Origin: Bacteroidota bacterium
Lineage (GTDB): Bacteria; Bacteroidota; Kryptoniia; Kryptoniales; JAKASW01
DNA length: 9,591 nucleotides
Assembly (NCBI GenBank): GCA_021796055.1
Contig: JAJYOS010000178.1
Span: 1 to 9,591, forward strand
Direction of reading: 5' to 3'
Shown: piece by piece, positions 1-5,779 of the stretch
Position numbering within the stretch: position 1 is the stretch's first letter
How the letters are laid out: each line of letters starts with the position of its first letter
Notes under the pieces: model-generated
The model's input: only the letters and a program-made list of their open reading frames with translations
Told to the model about the DNA's origin: nothing
Database searches by the model: none
Made by a program: the position numbers and the translations under genes

Positions 1-1
1 A

Positions 2-61
2 AGTACACTCCTTGATGATATACTCGATGCGCACAAGCTCACAGAAGTGGGCAGACACTGA
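2..61 (+). CDS. Possible C-terminal end of an upstream gene (partial)
   Basis: An open frame enters from the left edge and ends at TGA 59-61. It gives 19 residues, STLLDDILDAHKLTEVGRH. The composition (amphipathic, Leu/Asp/Glu/Lys-rich) resembles the end of a soluble protein, and a strong GC hairpin starts 13 bases after the stop, as expected at the end of a transcription unit. The fragment is too short to assign a family. The frame could also be open by chance, because the other two plus-strand frames were not followed beyond the edge. Confidence 0.35.
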   Translation, partial: STLLDDILDAHKLTEVGRH

Positions 62-74
62 TCAAAGTAGTGAT

Positions 75-98
75 GGCCGCCGGTTTTGACCGGCGGCC
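75..98 (+). terminator. GC-rich hairpin, probable terminator without a clear U-tract
   Basis: GGCCGCCGGT (75-84) pairs perfectly with ACCGGCGGCC (89-98) around a TTTG loop. The 10 bp stem is almost all G-C. It lies just after the stop at 61, which suggests a 3' end. No T-run follows on either strand (CGTCTCAAA on plus), so it may terminate inefficiently or act as a 3'-end stabiliser. It could also serve as a bidirectional boundary for the minus-strand kinase operon arriving from the right. Confidence 0.45.
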
Positions 99-100
99 CG

Positions 101-293
101 TCTCAAATGGCCACAGGCATTCAAAGGGGTGTTTTGACTAGTGGCTGGATCCTAGAGCCGTCTGGGTGGAATGGATGCCAGTAAAGTGCTTTCCGTAAAA
201 TTTGAGCTCGACGCTTCTTAAAAACATGGTGGAGGGAAGCCGGTAACTTGACGGCGAGTCTTTGGAGATGGGAGTCTTGTCTCAATCTTTCCA
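101..293. other. Gap with no supported gene
   Basis: Between the hairpin and the stop of the histidine kinase I see no ORF with a ribosome binding site. A 25-codon frame starting at ATG 107 has no Shine-Dalgarno sequence. There is no tRNA-like fold and no U-tracted terminator for the kinase operon. The heptamer GAGTCTT occurs twice around 255-280. The stretch is probably the 3' untranslated region of the kinase operon plus spacer. Confidence 0.5.
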
Positions 294-1775
294 TCAAGCT
301 TGAACGTCGACCAGTGCAGGTAGAATGATGGTAAACTTGCTTCCCGATCCAACTTTACTTTCAGCGATTAGGCTTCCGCCATGCGCTTCGGCGATCCACC
401 TCGATATAGACAATCCGAGTCCTAATCCGTCCGGAAGCCTGCTTCTGCTTTTGTCGACCCTGTAGAACCTGTCGAATATCTTTTTGAGCTCGCTATCGGG
501 TATGCCGATTCCGGTATCCTCAACGGTGAAGCGAGCCTTCCCGTGTGCCAGCGCGAGTGACAGAGTAATCTTCCCGTCTTGGGGAGTGTACTTGATGGCG
601 TTATCGATGAGGTTTAGCATGAGTTGGCGGAGCCTCACCGCATCGCCGAGTACAGTCGCTTCGTCGAGGCGTGAGATCGACACTGATATTTTCTTCTGCT
701 CAGCCAAGATTTCCGCGTCTTCTCTGATCTCGCTTACCAAAGCGTTGAGGTGTGTGGGTTTCTTTTCGAGTTTCACGTTCCCGCTGTCGGCCTTTGCGAG
801 AAGGATAAGCCCTTCTATTATGCTCGTCATCCTGAGTACTTCTTCGAGTAGACTGACAAGCGTTTTTTTGTATGAGGTTCCTCTGTTGTTTCCCCGAAGC
901 GCGAGTTCTATCTCGCCGCGCATGATTGTGAGTGGAGTCCGCAGCTCGTGCGAAGCATCCAGCGAAAACTGCTGCACCTGCTCGAACGAAGCTTCAAGTC
1001 TTCCTATCATATTGTTCAGCGTTTCAGTGAGTCTCCCAATCTCGTCGTTCGGATTTTTGACATGGATTCTTTCCCGGAGGCTCGTCGCCGTTATTTTTCT
1101 GGCGGTGCGCGTTATCTCTTCGACCGGCCTTAGTGACTGTTTAGCGAGGAAGTAGCCGCCGAAAACGGAAATCGCGAGGACAATCGGAATTAGTATAATG
1201 AATATGGAGAAAAGACTCCGCAGAACGTCGTTAATCTCTTCTACAGGGTAAGCGACACGGATCTCGTAAAATTTTGTGTTCATGGCCGCCAGGCGGATCC
1301 TTTCCGACCCGAGTGTGGTGTTTATGACTTTCACAACATACTCTTTCAGGCCGGGCGGTGAAGGGAGAGTGTCCTCGCCGAGGTTGAAAGATTTGTAAAA
1401 AACCCTTCCGCGCTTGTCTCTGACATCAACGAACTGCTTCTTAGAATTTAAGAGAGAGTGCTCGTAAATCTTGTTCCAGATCGTGTAATCTTCTTCCGAC
1501 TCGTTTCTCCCCTCACTTTCAGTGACGGTGTCGCGTTGCGCCGACGGAGGAGGCAAAAGCTGGCTGCGCGGGTTTCGGCTCTTTCCGCGTTCGATGCCGA
1601 GCCTTCCTTCGAGAATATCCTTCAGCCATTCCGTCTCGTTTTCCAGTGACAACGTCAGGTTTTGTGAAAGCATCTCGCCAGTGTAGACATAAGAGGCGAT
1701 CCCGAAAACGCCCAGAGCGGCAAGAAGTATGAGAGAATACCATATTGTAAGTCTCAGACGGATGGAGTTCAGCAT
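294..1775 (-). CDS. Membrane sensor histidine kinase (HAMP, HisKA, HATPase)
   Basis: A 493-residue inner-membrane kinase that autophosphorylates a histidine and passes the phosphate to the regulator encoded just before it. Visible order: TM1 about 9-31; an extracytoplasmic sensor about 32-183 with a proline/acid-rich stretch (68-97); TM2 about 188-211; HAMP about 212-265; H-box SLDASHELRTPLT with phosphoacceptor His276; N-box LNLIDNAIKY (Asn388, Asn392); G1 box DTGIGIP (Asp420); F-box FDRFYR; and G2 box GLGLGLS (450-456). All catalytic boxes are intact. I start at ATG 1775, which overlaps the regulator stop as TGATG. The frame stays open 46 codons further upstream, but that part is out-of-frame regulator sequence. 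The Shine-Dalgarno is weak, so translation is probably coupled to the regulator. The sensor domain matches nothing I can name, so the signal is unknown. Architecture resembles the CusS/QseC-type class. Confidence 0.95.
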   Translation of the reverse strand: MLNSIRLRLTIWYSLILLAALGVFGIASYVYTGEMLSQNLTLSLENETEWLKDILEGRLGIERGKSRNPRSQLLPPPSAQRDTVTESEGRNESEEDYTIWNKIYEHSLLNSKKQFVDVRDKRGRVFYKSFNLGEDTLPSPPGLKEYVVKVINTTLGSERIRLAAMNTKFYEIRVAYPVEEINDVLRSLFSIFIILIPIVLAISVFGGYFLAKQSLRPVEEITRTARKITATSLRERIHVKNPNDEIGRLTETLNNMIGRLEASFEQVQQFSLDASHELRTPLTIMRGEIELALRGNNRGTSYKKTLVSLLEEVLRMTSIIEGLILLAKADSGNVKLEKKPTHLNALVSEIREDAEILAEQKKISVSISRLDEATVLGDAVRLRQLMLNLIDNAIKYTPQDGKITLSLALAHGKARFTVEDTGIGIPDSELKKIFDRFYRVDKSRSRLPDGLGLGLSISRWIAEAHGGSLIAESKVGSGSKFTIILPALVDVQA

Positions 1776-2446
1776 CACTCTGTCTTCATCATGTAGCCTG
1801 CGCCGCGTACAGTGTGAATAAGCTTCACGTCGAAGCCTGAATCTATCTTGTTCCTGAGTTTGTTGACATAAACTTCTACGATATTGGTGCCCGTGTCGAA
1901 ATTGTATTCCCAAATGTGTTCCGATATGACTGTCCGCGTCAAGACTCTGTTCACGTTGCGGACAAAATACTCGAGGAGCGCGTACTCGCGATTTGTGAGT
2001 TCGATCTCCTTGCCGCTCCGCTTCGCCTTTCGAGTGATCGGATCGAGTTCTAGGTCGGCCACTTTCAGCACGGTAGATTTGTCGCCGCCACTTCTTCTTC
2101 CGAGCGAACGGACGCGCGCGATGAACTCGGCGAACGCGAACGGTTTGACGAGGTAATCGTCAGCGCCTTCGTCGAGTCCCTCGACTTTGTCTTCTAGACT
2201 CCCTTTTGCGGTAAGAATTAAGACCGGCGTCTTCTTCCCACTTCCCCTTATTGATCTGAGAACTTCGATACCGTTTTTCTTAGGAAGCATGATATCTAGC
2301 ACTATCACGCCGTAATCTTCGGACAAAGCCATCCTTTCGGCGGCTTCACCGTCATAGGCATTCACAACTTCGTGGTTCTCGGCCTCCAGGCCGAGTTTAA
2401 GGAAGCGTGCGACTTTCTTTTCGTCTTCTACAAGGAGGATTCTCAT
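1775..2446 (-). CDS. OmpR/PhoB-family response regulator
   Basis: A 223-residue cytoplasmic transcription factor. The receiver domain (1 to about 117) has the acidic pocket Glu7/Asp8, phosphoacceptor Asp51 in LDIMLP, Thr79 in LILTA and Lys101 in VKPF. The winged-helix DNA-binding domain (about 126-223) has LTNREYALLEYF, the recognition-helix region NIVEVYVNKLRNKI, and the C-terminal hairpin TVRGAGYMM. All residues needed for phosphorylation are present. The length is typical of the family. It is the first gene of a regulator-kinase operon and overlaps the kinase start by one base. A short Shine-Dalgarno (AGGG) lies close to ATG 2446. Overall sequence style is that of the CusR/QseB-like branch, but the target genes cannot be read from the window. 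The adjacent aromatic-repeat protein is one candidate, by proximity only. Confidence 0.97.
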   Translation of the reverse strand: MRILLVEDEKKVARFLKLGLEAENHEVVNAYDGEAAERMALSEDYGVIVLDIMLPKKNGIEVLRSIRGSGKKTPVLILTAKGSLEDKVEGLDEGADDYLVKPFAFAEFIARVRSLGRRSGGDKSTVLKVADLELDPITRKAKRSGKEIELTNREYALLEYFVRNVNRVLTRTVISEHIWEYNFDTGTNIVEVYVNKLRNKIDSGFDVKLIHTVRGAGYMMKTE

Positions 2447-2466
2447 TCGCCCTGTAATTTAGTAAT

Positions 2467-2495
2467 ATTTTAATCCATGTTTTCCGCACAACCAA
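2467..2495 (-). promoter_or_regulatory. Weak candidate promoter for the two-component operon
   Basis: Reading the minus strand, TTGGTT (2495-2490) and TAAAAT (2472-2467) are separated by 17 bases, about 20 bases before the regulator start. The -35 part lies in the T-rich tail of the preceding terminator. The region is AT-rich and nothing better is visible in the short gap. Match quality is modest, and a lineage-specific promoter form is equally possible. Confidence 0.25.
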
Positions 2496-2527
2496 AAACA
2501 AATAGGCCCCGTCAGTAACGGGGCCTA
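2494..2527 (-). terminator. Rho-independent terminator of the aromatic-repeat gene
   Basis: TAGGCCCCGT (2503-2512) pairs with ACGGGGCCTA (2518-2527) in a perfect 10 bp stem with a five-base loop. On the minus strand it is followed by TTTGTTTTT (2502-2494), a good U-tract. It starts 21 bases after the stop codon at 2548 and isolates that gene from the downstream regulator-kinase operon. Confidence 0.88.
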
Positions 2528-2547
2528 AAGCGTCACTACTGCCAGTC

Positions 2548-3543
2548 TTATCGATGCCTTACCGGGCCTTTTGACTTGTCGTTGTGCTCATGCTGCTTGA
2601 CTTCGCCTCTTGACCTTTGCTTGGGATTAGGCCGGGGATGCACAGTGTCGACATTGCGCTGATCTAACCTTGGTGGCTGGTATTGGCGTGTCCGGGGAGG
2701 CCGGGGCGTTTCGCGAGGAGGCGCGTAACGCTGCGGTTGGCTCGATCCGTATCTCTGGGGAACCGAATATGTCCTCTCCCGACGGATCACTTCCCCTTCA
2801 TTTCTGAATCGGGGCTCGAAAGGCGCAGGCGAGTAAATGCGGATCTGGTTGCCCGCAATGCGCTGCCGTCCGATCTCATTTGTCCTTGTTATGGAAACGG
2901 TCTGGATTCTACGGCGCGTGACTCTCTCAACTTCTTGCCTCTGAAGGCCGATGTCAAATACACCTCTCGCCGTAAACCTGAATCTGGTGACGTTTCTTGT
3001 GCGTACGATCACGCGCGGAACGTCGTCTCTGTTGATGAAATTGTAGCGATGCATTCCGATGTCATCGGCGCGGACGAAATTCCAGCCGCGTGGTCCGACT
3101 CCGAAGTCACGGTCGTCGGGCCCGATAACAACATCGAGCCTGAAGTGAAATCCAGGAGGTAGCGGGGCCCAGCCGCAATATCCGCCTCCCCATCTCCATT
3201 GAACCCATGCCGGAGCCCAGACATAGCCCGGAGCCCAAATCCACCCATAGTCAGCCTCATAAACCCAACGGCCGTAATGGAAAGGCGCCCAACCCCATGG
3301 ATAATTTGATACCCATGTCCAACCATATTCTGTCCATACCCAATGGCCCGATGTGTACGGCGCCCACTCTTGTCGCATGCCGACGGGTTGCCAGCACATT
3401 CCATAAGTTCCGACACGAACCCAATGCCCGTATGGTGCCAGTGAGCTGTAAAATACTCCGAACGATATTTCTTGAGCTTCAGTTGTTCGCGGCGCGGCCA
3501 GGAAGGCCATAGCGACGACAGCTGCATATATTATTTTCTTCAT
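2548..3543 (-). CDS. Secreted aromatic-repeat (YxWxP-like, DUF6600-type) protein
   Basis: A 331-residue exported protein of unknown function. Residues 1-23 form a signal peptide (MKK, hydrophobic core 5-16, likely cleavage after TEA). Residues about 35-130 are tandem Trp/Tyr/Gly/Pro units: LAPYGHWV, GHWVWTEYGWTW, GWAPFHYGRWV, YGWIWAP and GWAPLPPG. This is the pattern of the DUF6600/YXWXP family. Residues about 135-245 carry a charged, probably folded part, and 250-331 is a basic Pro/Arg/Gln tail that looks disordered. Two cysteines (50 and 123) could form a disulfide. I start at ATG 3543 because GGAGG lies five bases upstream. A GTG four codons earlier (3555) would place its start inside the region of that ribosome binding site. 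Family members are found in Gram-negative envelopes, but no biochemical role is established that I can cite. It is a single-gene unit with its own terminator. Confidence 0.85.
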   Translation of the reverse strand: MKKIIYAAVVAMAFLAAPRTTEAQEISFGVFYSSLAPYGHWVRVGTYGMCWQPVGMRQEWAPYTSGHWVWTEYGWTWVSNYPWGWAPFHYGRWVYEADYGWIWAPGYVWAPAWVQWRWGGGYCGWAPLPPGFHFRLDVVIGPDDRDFGVGPRGWNFVRADDIGMHRYNFINRDDVPRVIVRTRNVTRFRFTARGVFDIGLQRQEVERVTRRRIQTVSITRTNEIGRQRIAGNQIRIYSPAPFEPRFRNEGEVIRRERTYSVPQRYGSSQPQRYAPPRETPRPPRTRQYQPPRLDQRNVDTVHPRPNPKQRSRGEVKQHEHNDKSKGPVRHR

Positions 3544-3563
3544 GTTAACCTCCACTTGCTTTA

Positions 3564-3571
3564 CAAATATA
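3564..3571 (-). promoter_or_regulatory. TATATTTG motif, candidate -7 element of the aromatic-repeat gene
   Basis: The minus strand reads TATATTTG about 20 bases before the start codon. It matches the Bacteroidota -7 consensus TAnnTTTG and would also serve as a sigma-70-like -10 (TATATT). Transcription would begin near 3557 and leave a very short leader carrying GGAGG. A matching upstream element is weak (TTTA, about 22 bases away), so the call rests on one box. Confidence 0.4.
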
Positions 3572-3640
3572 ACGTCTCCCTTCAGTTCTAGCTTAAAGAC
3601 AATTGAGCCTTAAAAATTTTTAATTTTGGACGATATTTCC

Positions 3641-3667
3641 TAAAGTTGCCGAATGTATTGCCGAAAT
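3641..3667 (+). promoter_or_regulatory. Sigma-28 (FliA)-type promoter of motAB
   Basis: TAAAGTTG (3641-3648), then 11 bases, then GCCGAAAT (3660-3667). The enterobacterial sigma-28 consensus is TAAAGTTT-N11-GCCGATAA, so 7 of 8 and 6 of 8 positions match with the exact spacer. Transcription would start near 3674 and give a leader of about 30 bases before motA. In well-studied flagellar hierarchies motAB is a late gene read by sigma-28, which agrees with this. The octamer TTGCCGAA is repeated at 3646-3653 and 3658-3665, so part of the match could instead reflect a direct-repeat operator. Confidence 0.7.
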
Positions 3668-3692
3668 ATGAGTATCAAAGTTTCTTAAAATC

Positions 3693-3699
3693 GAGAGGG
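3693..3699 (+). promoter_or_regulatory. Ribosome binding site fixing the TTG start of motA
   Basis: GAGAGGG ends five bases before TTG 3705. The frame is open back to a stop at 3669-3671 and contains no ATG or GTG in between. TTG 3705 is therefore the only start that keeps the conserved MotA N-terminus and has a Shine-Dalgarno. Confidence 0.7.
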
Positions 3700-3704
3700 C
3701 AAAC

Positions 3705-4559
3705 TTGTTTGTTATTATCGGAATAGTCATAGTCCTTGCGGCTGTCCTAGGGGGATTTGCCATTGAAGGGGGGCCTTTCCTTGTTCTCTTTCAGTATGCG
3801 GAATTCATCATAATCGTTGGGGCGTCGGTAGGAGCTTTCTTTATTTCTACTCCAAGCAAGCTTGTCGCAAAGATAATCAAAAAAGTAACTGGCGCCTTGA
3901 AAGGGAGCAAGGTAGATCAGGCTTTATATATCAATCTGCTTAAGCTTATGTATGAGCTATTCCTTGTCGGACAGAAAGATGGCGTGATTGGATTGGAACA
4001 GCACGTAGAGAATCCCGATAAGAGCAAGATATTTTCGAAATATCGGAGTGTAGTCTCAAACAAACACCTCCTCCATTTTCTGACCGATACGATGAGGCTC
4101 CTGATCGTAGGTGGGGCGGAACCCTTTGACCTTGAAGGTCTGATGGACGCCGATATAGAGACTCACCATCAGGAGGGTTCAAAGCCTGGCATGATTTTGC
4201 AGAAAATTGGCGACTCCATGCCGGGTATGGGGATAGTTGCCGCGGTCCTTGGAATAGTAATTACAATGCAGGCCATAGATGGGCCGCCTGCCGAGATCGG
4301 TCACAAGGTTGCCGACGCTTTGGTCGGAACGTTCCTGGGAATACTCCTTTCGTACGGATTTGTACAGCCGCTCGCCACAAACCTGGATCTCGCGGCCGAA
4401 GAAGAAGGAAGGATGTTCGAAGCGATAAAAGCAGGCGTCGTTGCATTCGCGAAGGGGATGCAGCCTCTCATTGCGGTCGAGTTTGCCAGAAGGACGATCT
4501 TCCAGGACTACAGGCCGACATTTCAGGAAATGGAGAAAGCTTTGAAGGCCCTTAAGTGA
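3705..4559 (+). CDS. motA: Flagellar motor stator protein MotA
   Basis: A 284-residue inner-membrane subunit of the stator that, with MotB, conducts ions and pushes on the rotor protein FliG. Membrane segments: about 2-20 and 31-48 at the N-terminus, then a cytoplasmic domain about 50-165, then 171-190 and 203-222, and a cytoplasmic tail. The two prolines essential in E. coli MotA (Pro173 and Pro222) fall at exactly the same numbers here (SMPGMG, FVQPLA). Glu98 (LEQHVENP) is kept, but the residue matching E. coli Arg90 is Gln90, followed by Lys91. Length fits the family (E. coli 295). It starts at TTG with a good Shine-Dalgarno, is preceded by a sigma-28-type promoter, and overlaps motB by four bases. 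The sequence does not settle whether protons or sodium are used. Confidence 0.97.
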   Translation: MFVIIGIVIVLAAVLGGFAIEGGPFLVLFQYAEFIIIVGASVGAFFISTPSKLVAKIIKKVTGALKGSKVDQALYINLLKLMYELFLVGQKDGVIGLEQHVENPDKSKIFSKYRSVVSNKHLLHFLTDTMRLLIVGGAEPFDLEGLMDADIETHHQEGSKPGMILQKIGDSMPGMGIVAAVLGIVITMQAIDGPPAEIGHKVADALVGTFLGILLSYGFVQPLATNLDLAAEEEGRMFEAIKAGVVAFAKGMQPLIAVEFARRTIFQDYRPTFQEMEKALKALK

Positions 4560-5398
4560 GCAAAGGTAACGATGGCCGCCCTCAAATAAACATTATCAAG
4601 AAGAAGAAGGTGACTCATGGGAGTCACGGCGGCGCATGGAAGGTTGCTTACGCCGACTTCGTAACTGCCATGATGTCGCTTTTCATAGTCCTTTGGATCG
4701 TCGGGCAGAGCAAACAGGTGAAGTCTTATGTCGCGCAGTACTTCAGGGATCCAGGCGCCTTCAACGTGGAGACACGGTCAGGTGCGTTAAGCGGCGGGCT
4801 TGTCCCAGTTCATAACTCGAGCATGAGCAAGGTGGGAATTCCCGTCCCGCATCAGAATTCCGAACTGATGACACTGAAGAGAGAAGGAAAGAAACTCGAG
4901 AAAATGATTTCATCAGTGCCGGATTTCAATAAGTTCAAAAACCAGATAAAGATAACTGTCTCCAAAGACGGGCTTCGGATAGAACTGATTGAAAATGCCA
5001 GAGGTCTCTTTTTTGCCTCGGGAAGCGCGGAGCTAAAACCGGAGACAAAAGAGCTTCTGCAGATGATCGCTAAAGAGCTGGGCCACCTCCCAAATGAACT
5101 TATCATAGAAGGGTATACCGACGCGCGGCCGTTTGTCCGGAAAAACTATACCAACTGGGAGTTGAGCGCGGACCGGGCAAATGCGGCCAGGAGAGCAATG
5201 CAGGACGGCGGTTTGCGTCCCAAGCAAGTCCTCGAAGTCCGCGGATATGGAGACAGAAGACTGCGTGATCCGCAGAATCCTTACTCATACACAAACAGAA
5301 GAGTCAGCATACTTGTCACTCCGATAACGAGCGATTCCACCAGATCCTCAGAAAATGTTGACACGCTGAGCATCGGCGGTGAGGACACTCTCAAGTAA
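4556..5398 (+). CDS. motB: Flagellar motor stator protein MotB
   Basis: A 280-residue stator subunit that anchors the MotA complex to peptidoglycan and carries the ion-binding aspartate. Order: basic cytoplasmic N-terminus (KKKKVTHGSHGGAW, 15-28); a single membrane helix about 31-50 with Asp34 in AYADFVTAMMSLF, equivalent to E. coli Asp32; a periplasmic linker with plug region about 52-140; and an OmpA-like peptidoglycan-binding domain about 145-254, including FFASGSAEL, EGYTDA and NWELSADRA. The C-terminal 25 residues are Ser/Thr/acid-rich. It starts at GTG 4556 within motA (GTGA overlap), with AAGG seven bases upstream, so translation is likely coupled and the subunits made in step. No U-tracted terminator follows. 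Confidence 0.97.
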   Translation: MSKGNDGRPQINIIKKKKVTHGSHGGAWKVAYADFVTAMMSLFIVLWIVGQSKQVKSYVAQYFRDPGAFNVETRSGALSGGLVPVHNSSMSKVGIPVPHQNSELMTLKREGKKLEKMISSVPDFNKFKNQIKITVSKDGLRIELIENARGLFFASGSAELKPETKELLQMIAKELGHLPNELIIEGYTDARPFVRKNYTNWELSADRANAARRAMQDGGLRPKQVLEVRGYGDRRLRDPQNPYSYTNRRVSILVTPITSDSTRSSENVDTLSIGGEDTLK

Positions 5399-5409
5399 TT
5401 AGCATCTAC

Positions 5410-5667
5410 CTATGCCGGCTCGCAGAGCATGCAGGGGCATCTATCCATCGACTCGACTTCATTCTTCTTCGTCAAATAGACTCTCACTAACGCCGATTCG
5501 GTCAAGCTTCTGATGAGCCGGTGCGGTTGAGCGCCCGTCTCGCTGAACGATTCAAAGGCGCAAAGTTGTGCGCTTGACGCGCCGAAGTATGCAATAGCCA
5601 ACTCCTTGTTGGCGGAAATAACACACGGTAGACGCGGACATAGTAAAGAGAGAGCCAAACATATCAT
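5410..5667 (-). CDS. Doubtful small Cys-rich ORF, unknown function
   Basis: An 85-codon frame from ATG 5667 whose stop lies 11 bases from the motB stop, facing it. The product begins with a hydrophobic Leu/Cys-rich stretch (MICLALSLLCPRLPCVIS) and ends with RCPCMLCEPA, a compact CxCxxC arrangement that could bind metal. Codons in the second half favour G/C in the third position, as in real genes here. Against it: no Shine-Dalgarno before the ATG, which lies inside an inverted repeat, and no family I recognise. It may be a decayed gene or chance. Starts further in are possible. Confidence 0.2.
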   Translation of the reverse strand: MICLALSLLCPRLPCVISANKELAIAYFGASSAQLCAFESFSETGAQPHRLIRSLTESALVRVYLTKKNEVESMDRCPCMLCEPA

Positions 5668-5676
5668 CTCTCTTTA
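5644..5676. repeat. 10 bp perfect inverted repeat in the leader region
   Basis: TAAAGAGAGA (5644-5653) and TCTCTCTTTA (5667-5676) are exact complements around a 13-base loop. The right arm, and CTCCTCT at 5680-5686 just after it, are also complementary to the purine-rich ribosome binding site near 5761-5773. It could be an operator or an RNA hairpin able to compete for that site. It is not a terminator by sequence. Confidence 0.45.
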
Positions 5677-5763
5677 GAACTCCTCTCTTCCCCGCAGATT
5701 TCGGTGAACTAATTAAGCTTCTCCCTGCAACTATTCCGATTAGATGTGCGTTCCCAATCATAA

Positions 5764-5772
5764 AGAGGAGAG
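5764..5772 (+). promoter_or_regulatory. Ribosome binding site fixing the TTG start of the beta-propeller gene
   Basis: AGAGGAGAG precedes TTG 5780 by seven bases (GAGGAG by nine). The only in-frame ATG upstream (5744) has no Shine-Dalgarno and would put a hydrophilic dodecapeptide before the signal peptide. ATG 5773 is out of frame. Confidence 0.7.
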
Positions 5773-5779
5773 ATGCGCG

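Larger units (their letters stand above)
5399..5779. other. Long gap between motB and the beta-propeller gene
   Basis: No confident gene in about 380 bases. Contents: a two-tier hairpin just after motB (ATGCC 5412-5416 with GGCAT 5436-5440, enclosing GCTC/GAGC), lacking a U-tract; a hairpin GCGCA/TGCGC (5558-5573); a loose sigma-28-like match CAAAGTTG-N12-GCCGAAGT (5561-5588); an inverted repeat at 5644-5676; and a pyrimidine-rich run 5667-5694. A doubtful minus-strand small ORF spans 5410-5667. The stretch probably holds the promoter and leader of the downstream gene. Confidence 0.5.

Noticed and set aside
484..1155. Long plus-strand frame opposite the histidine kinase
   Set aside because: It is Ser/Arg/Phe-rich with no family features or ribosome site, and the opposite strand encodes an intact kinase with every catalytic box. 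It is the antisense shadow of that gene.
1776..1913. 46-codon upstream extension of the kinase frame
   Set aside because: This part overlaps the regulator C-terminus in another frame and reads as Arg/Gln-rich nonsense. The ATG at 1775 overlapping the regulator stop gives the conserved N-terminal membrane helix.
2683..3527. Frames on both strands overlapping the aromatic-repeat gene
   Set aside because: The Trp/Gly/Pro-rich coding sequence leaves other frames open. None has a ribosome site or recognisable domain, whereas the chosen frame has a signal peptide, repeats and a terminator.
3668..3688. Short ATG frame between the motA promoter and motA
   Set aside because: It encodes six residues and stops, has no Shine-Dalgarno, and could start inside or before the predicted transcription start. 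It does not look like a leader peptide.
5552..5761. Minus-strand frame of 69 codons before the beta-propeller gene
   Set aside because: No ribosome site and no recognisable composition. It covers the promoter and leader of the plus-strand gene and overlaps another doubtful frame.
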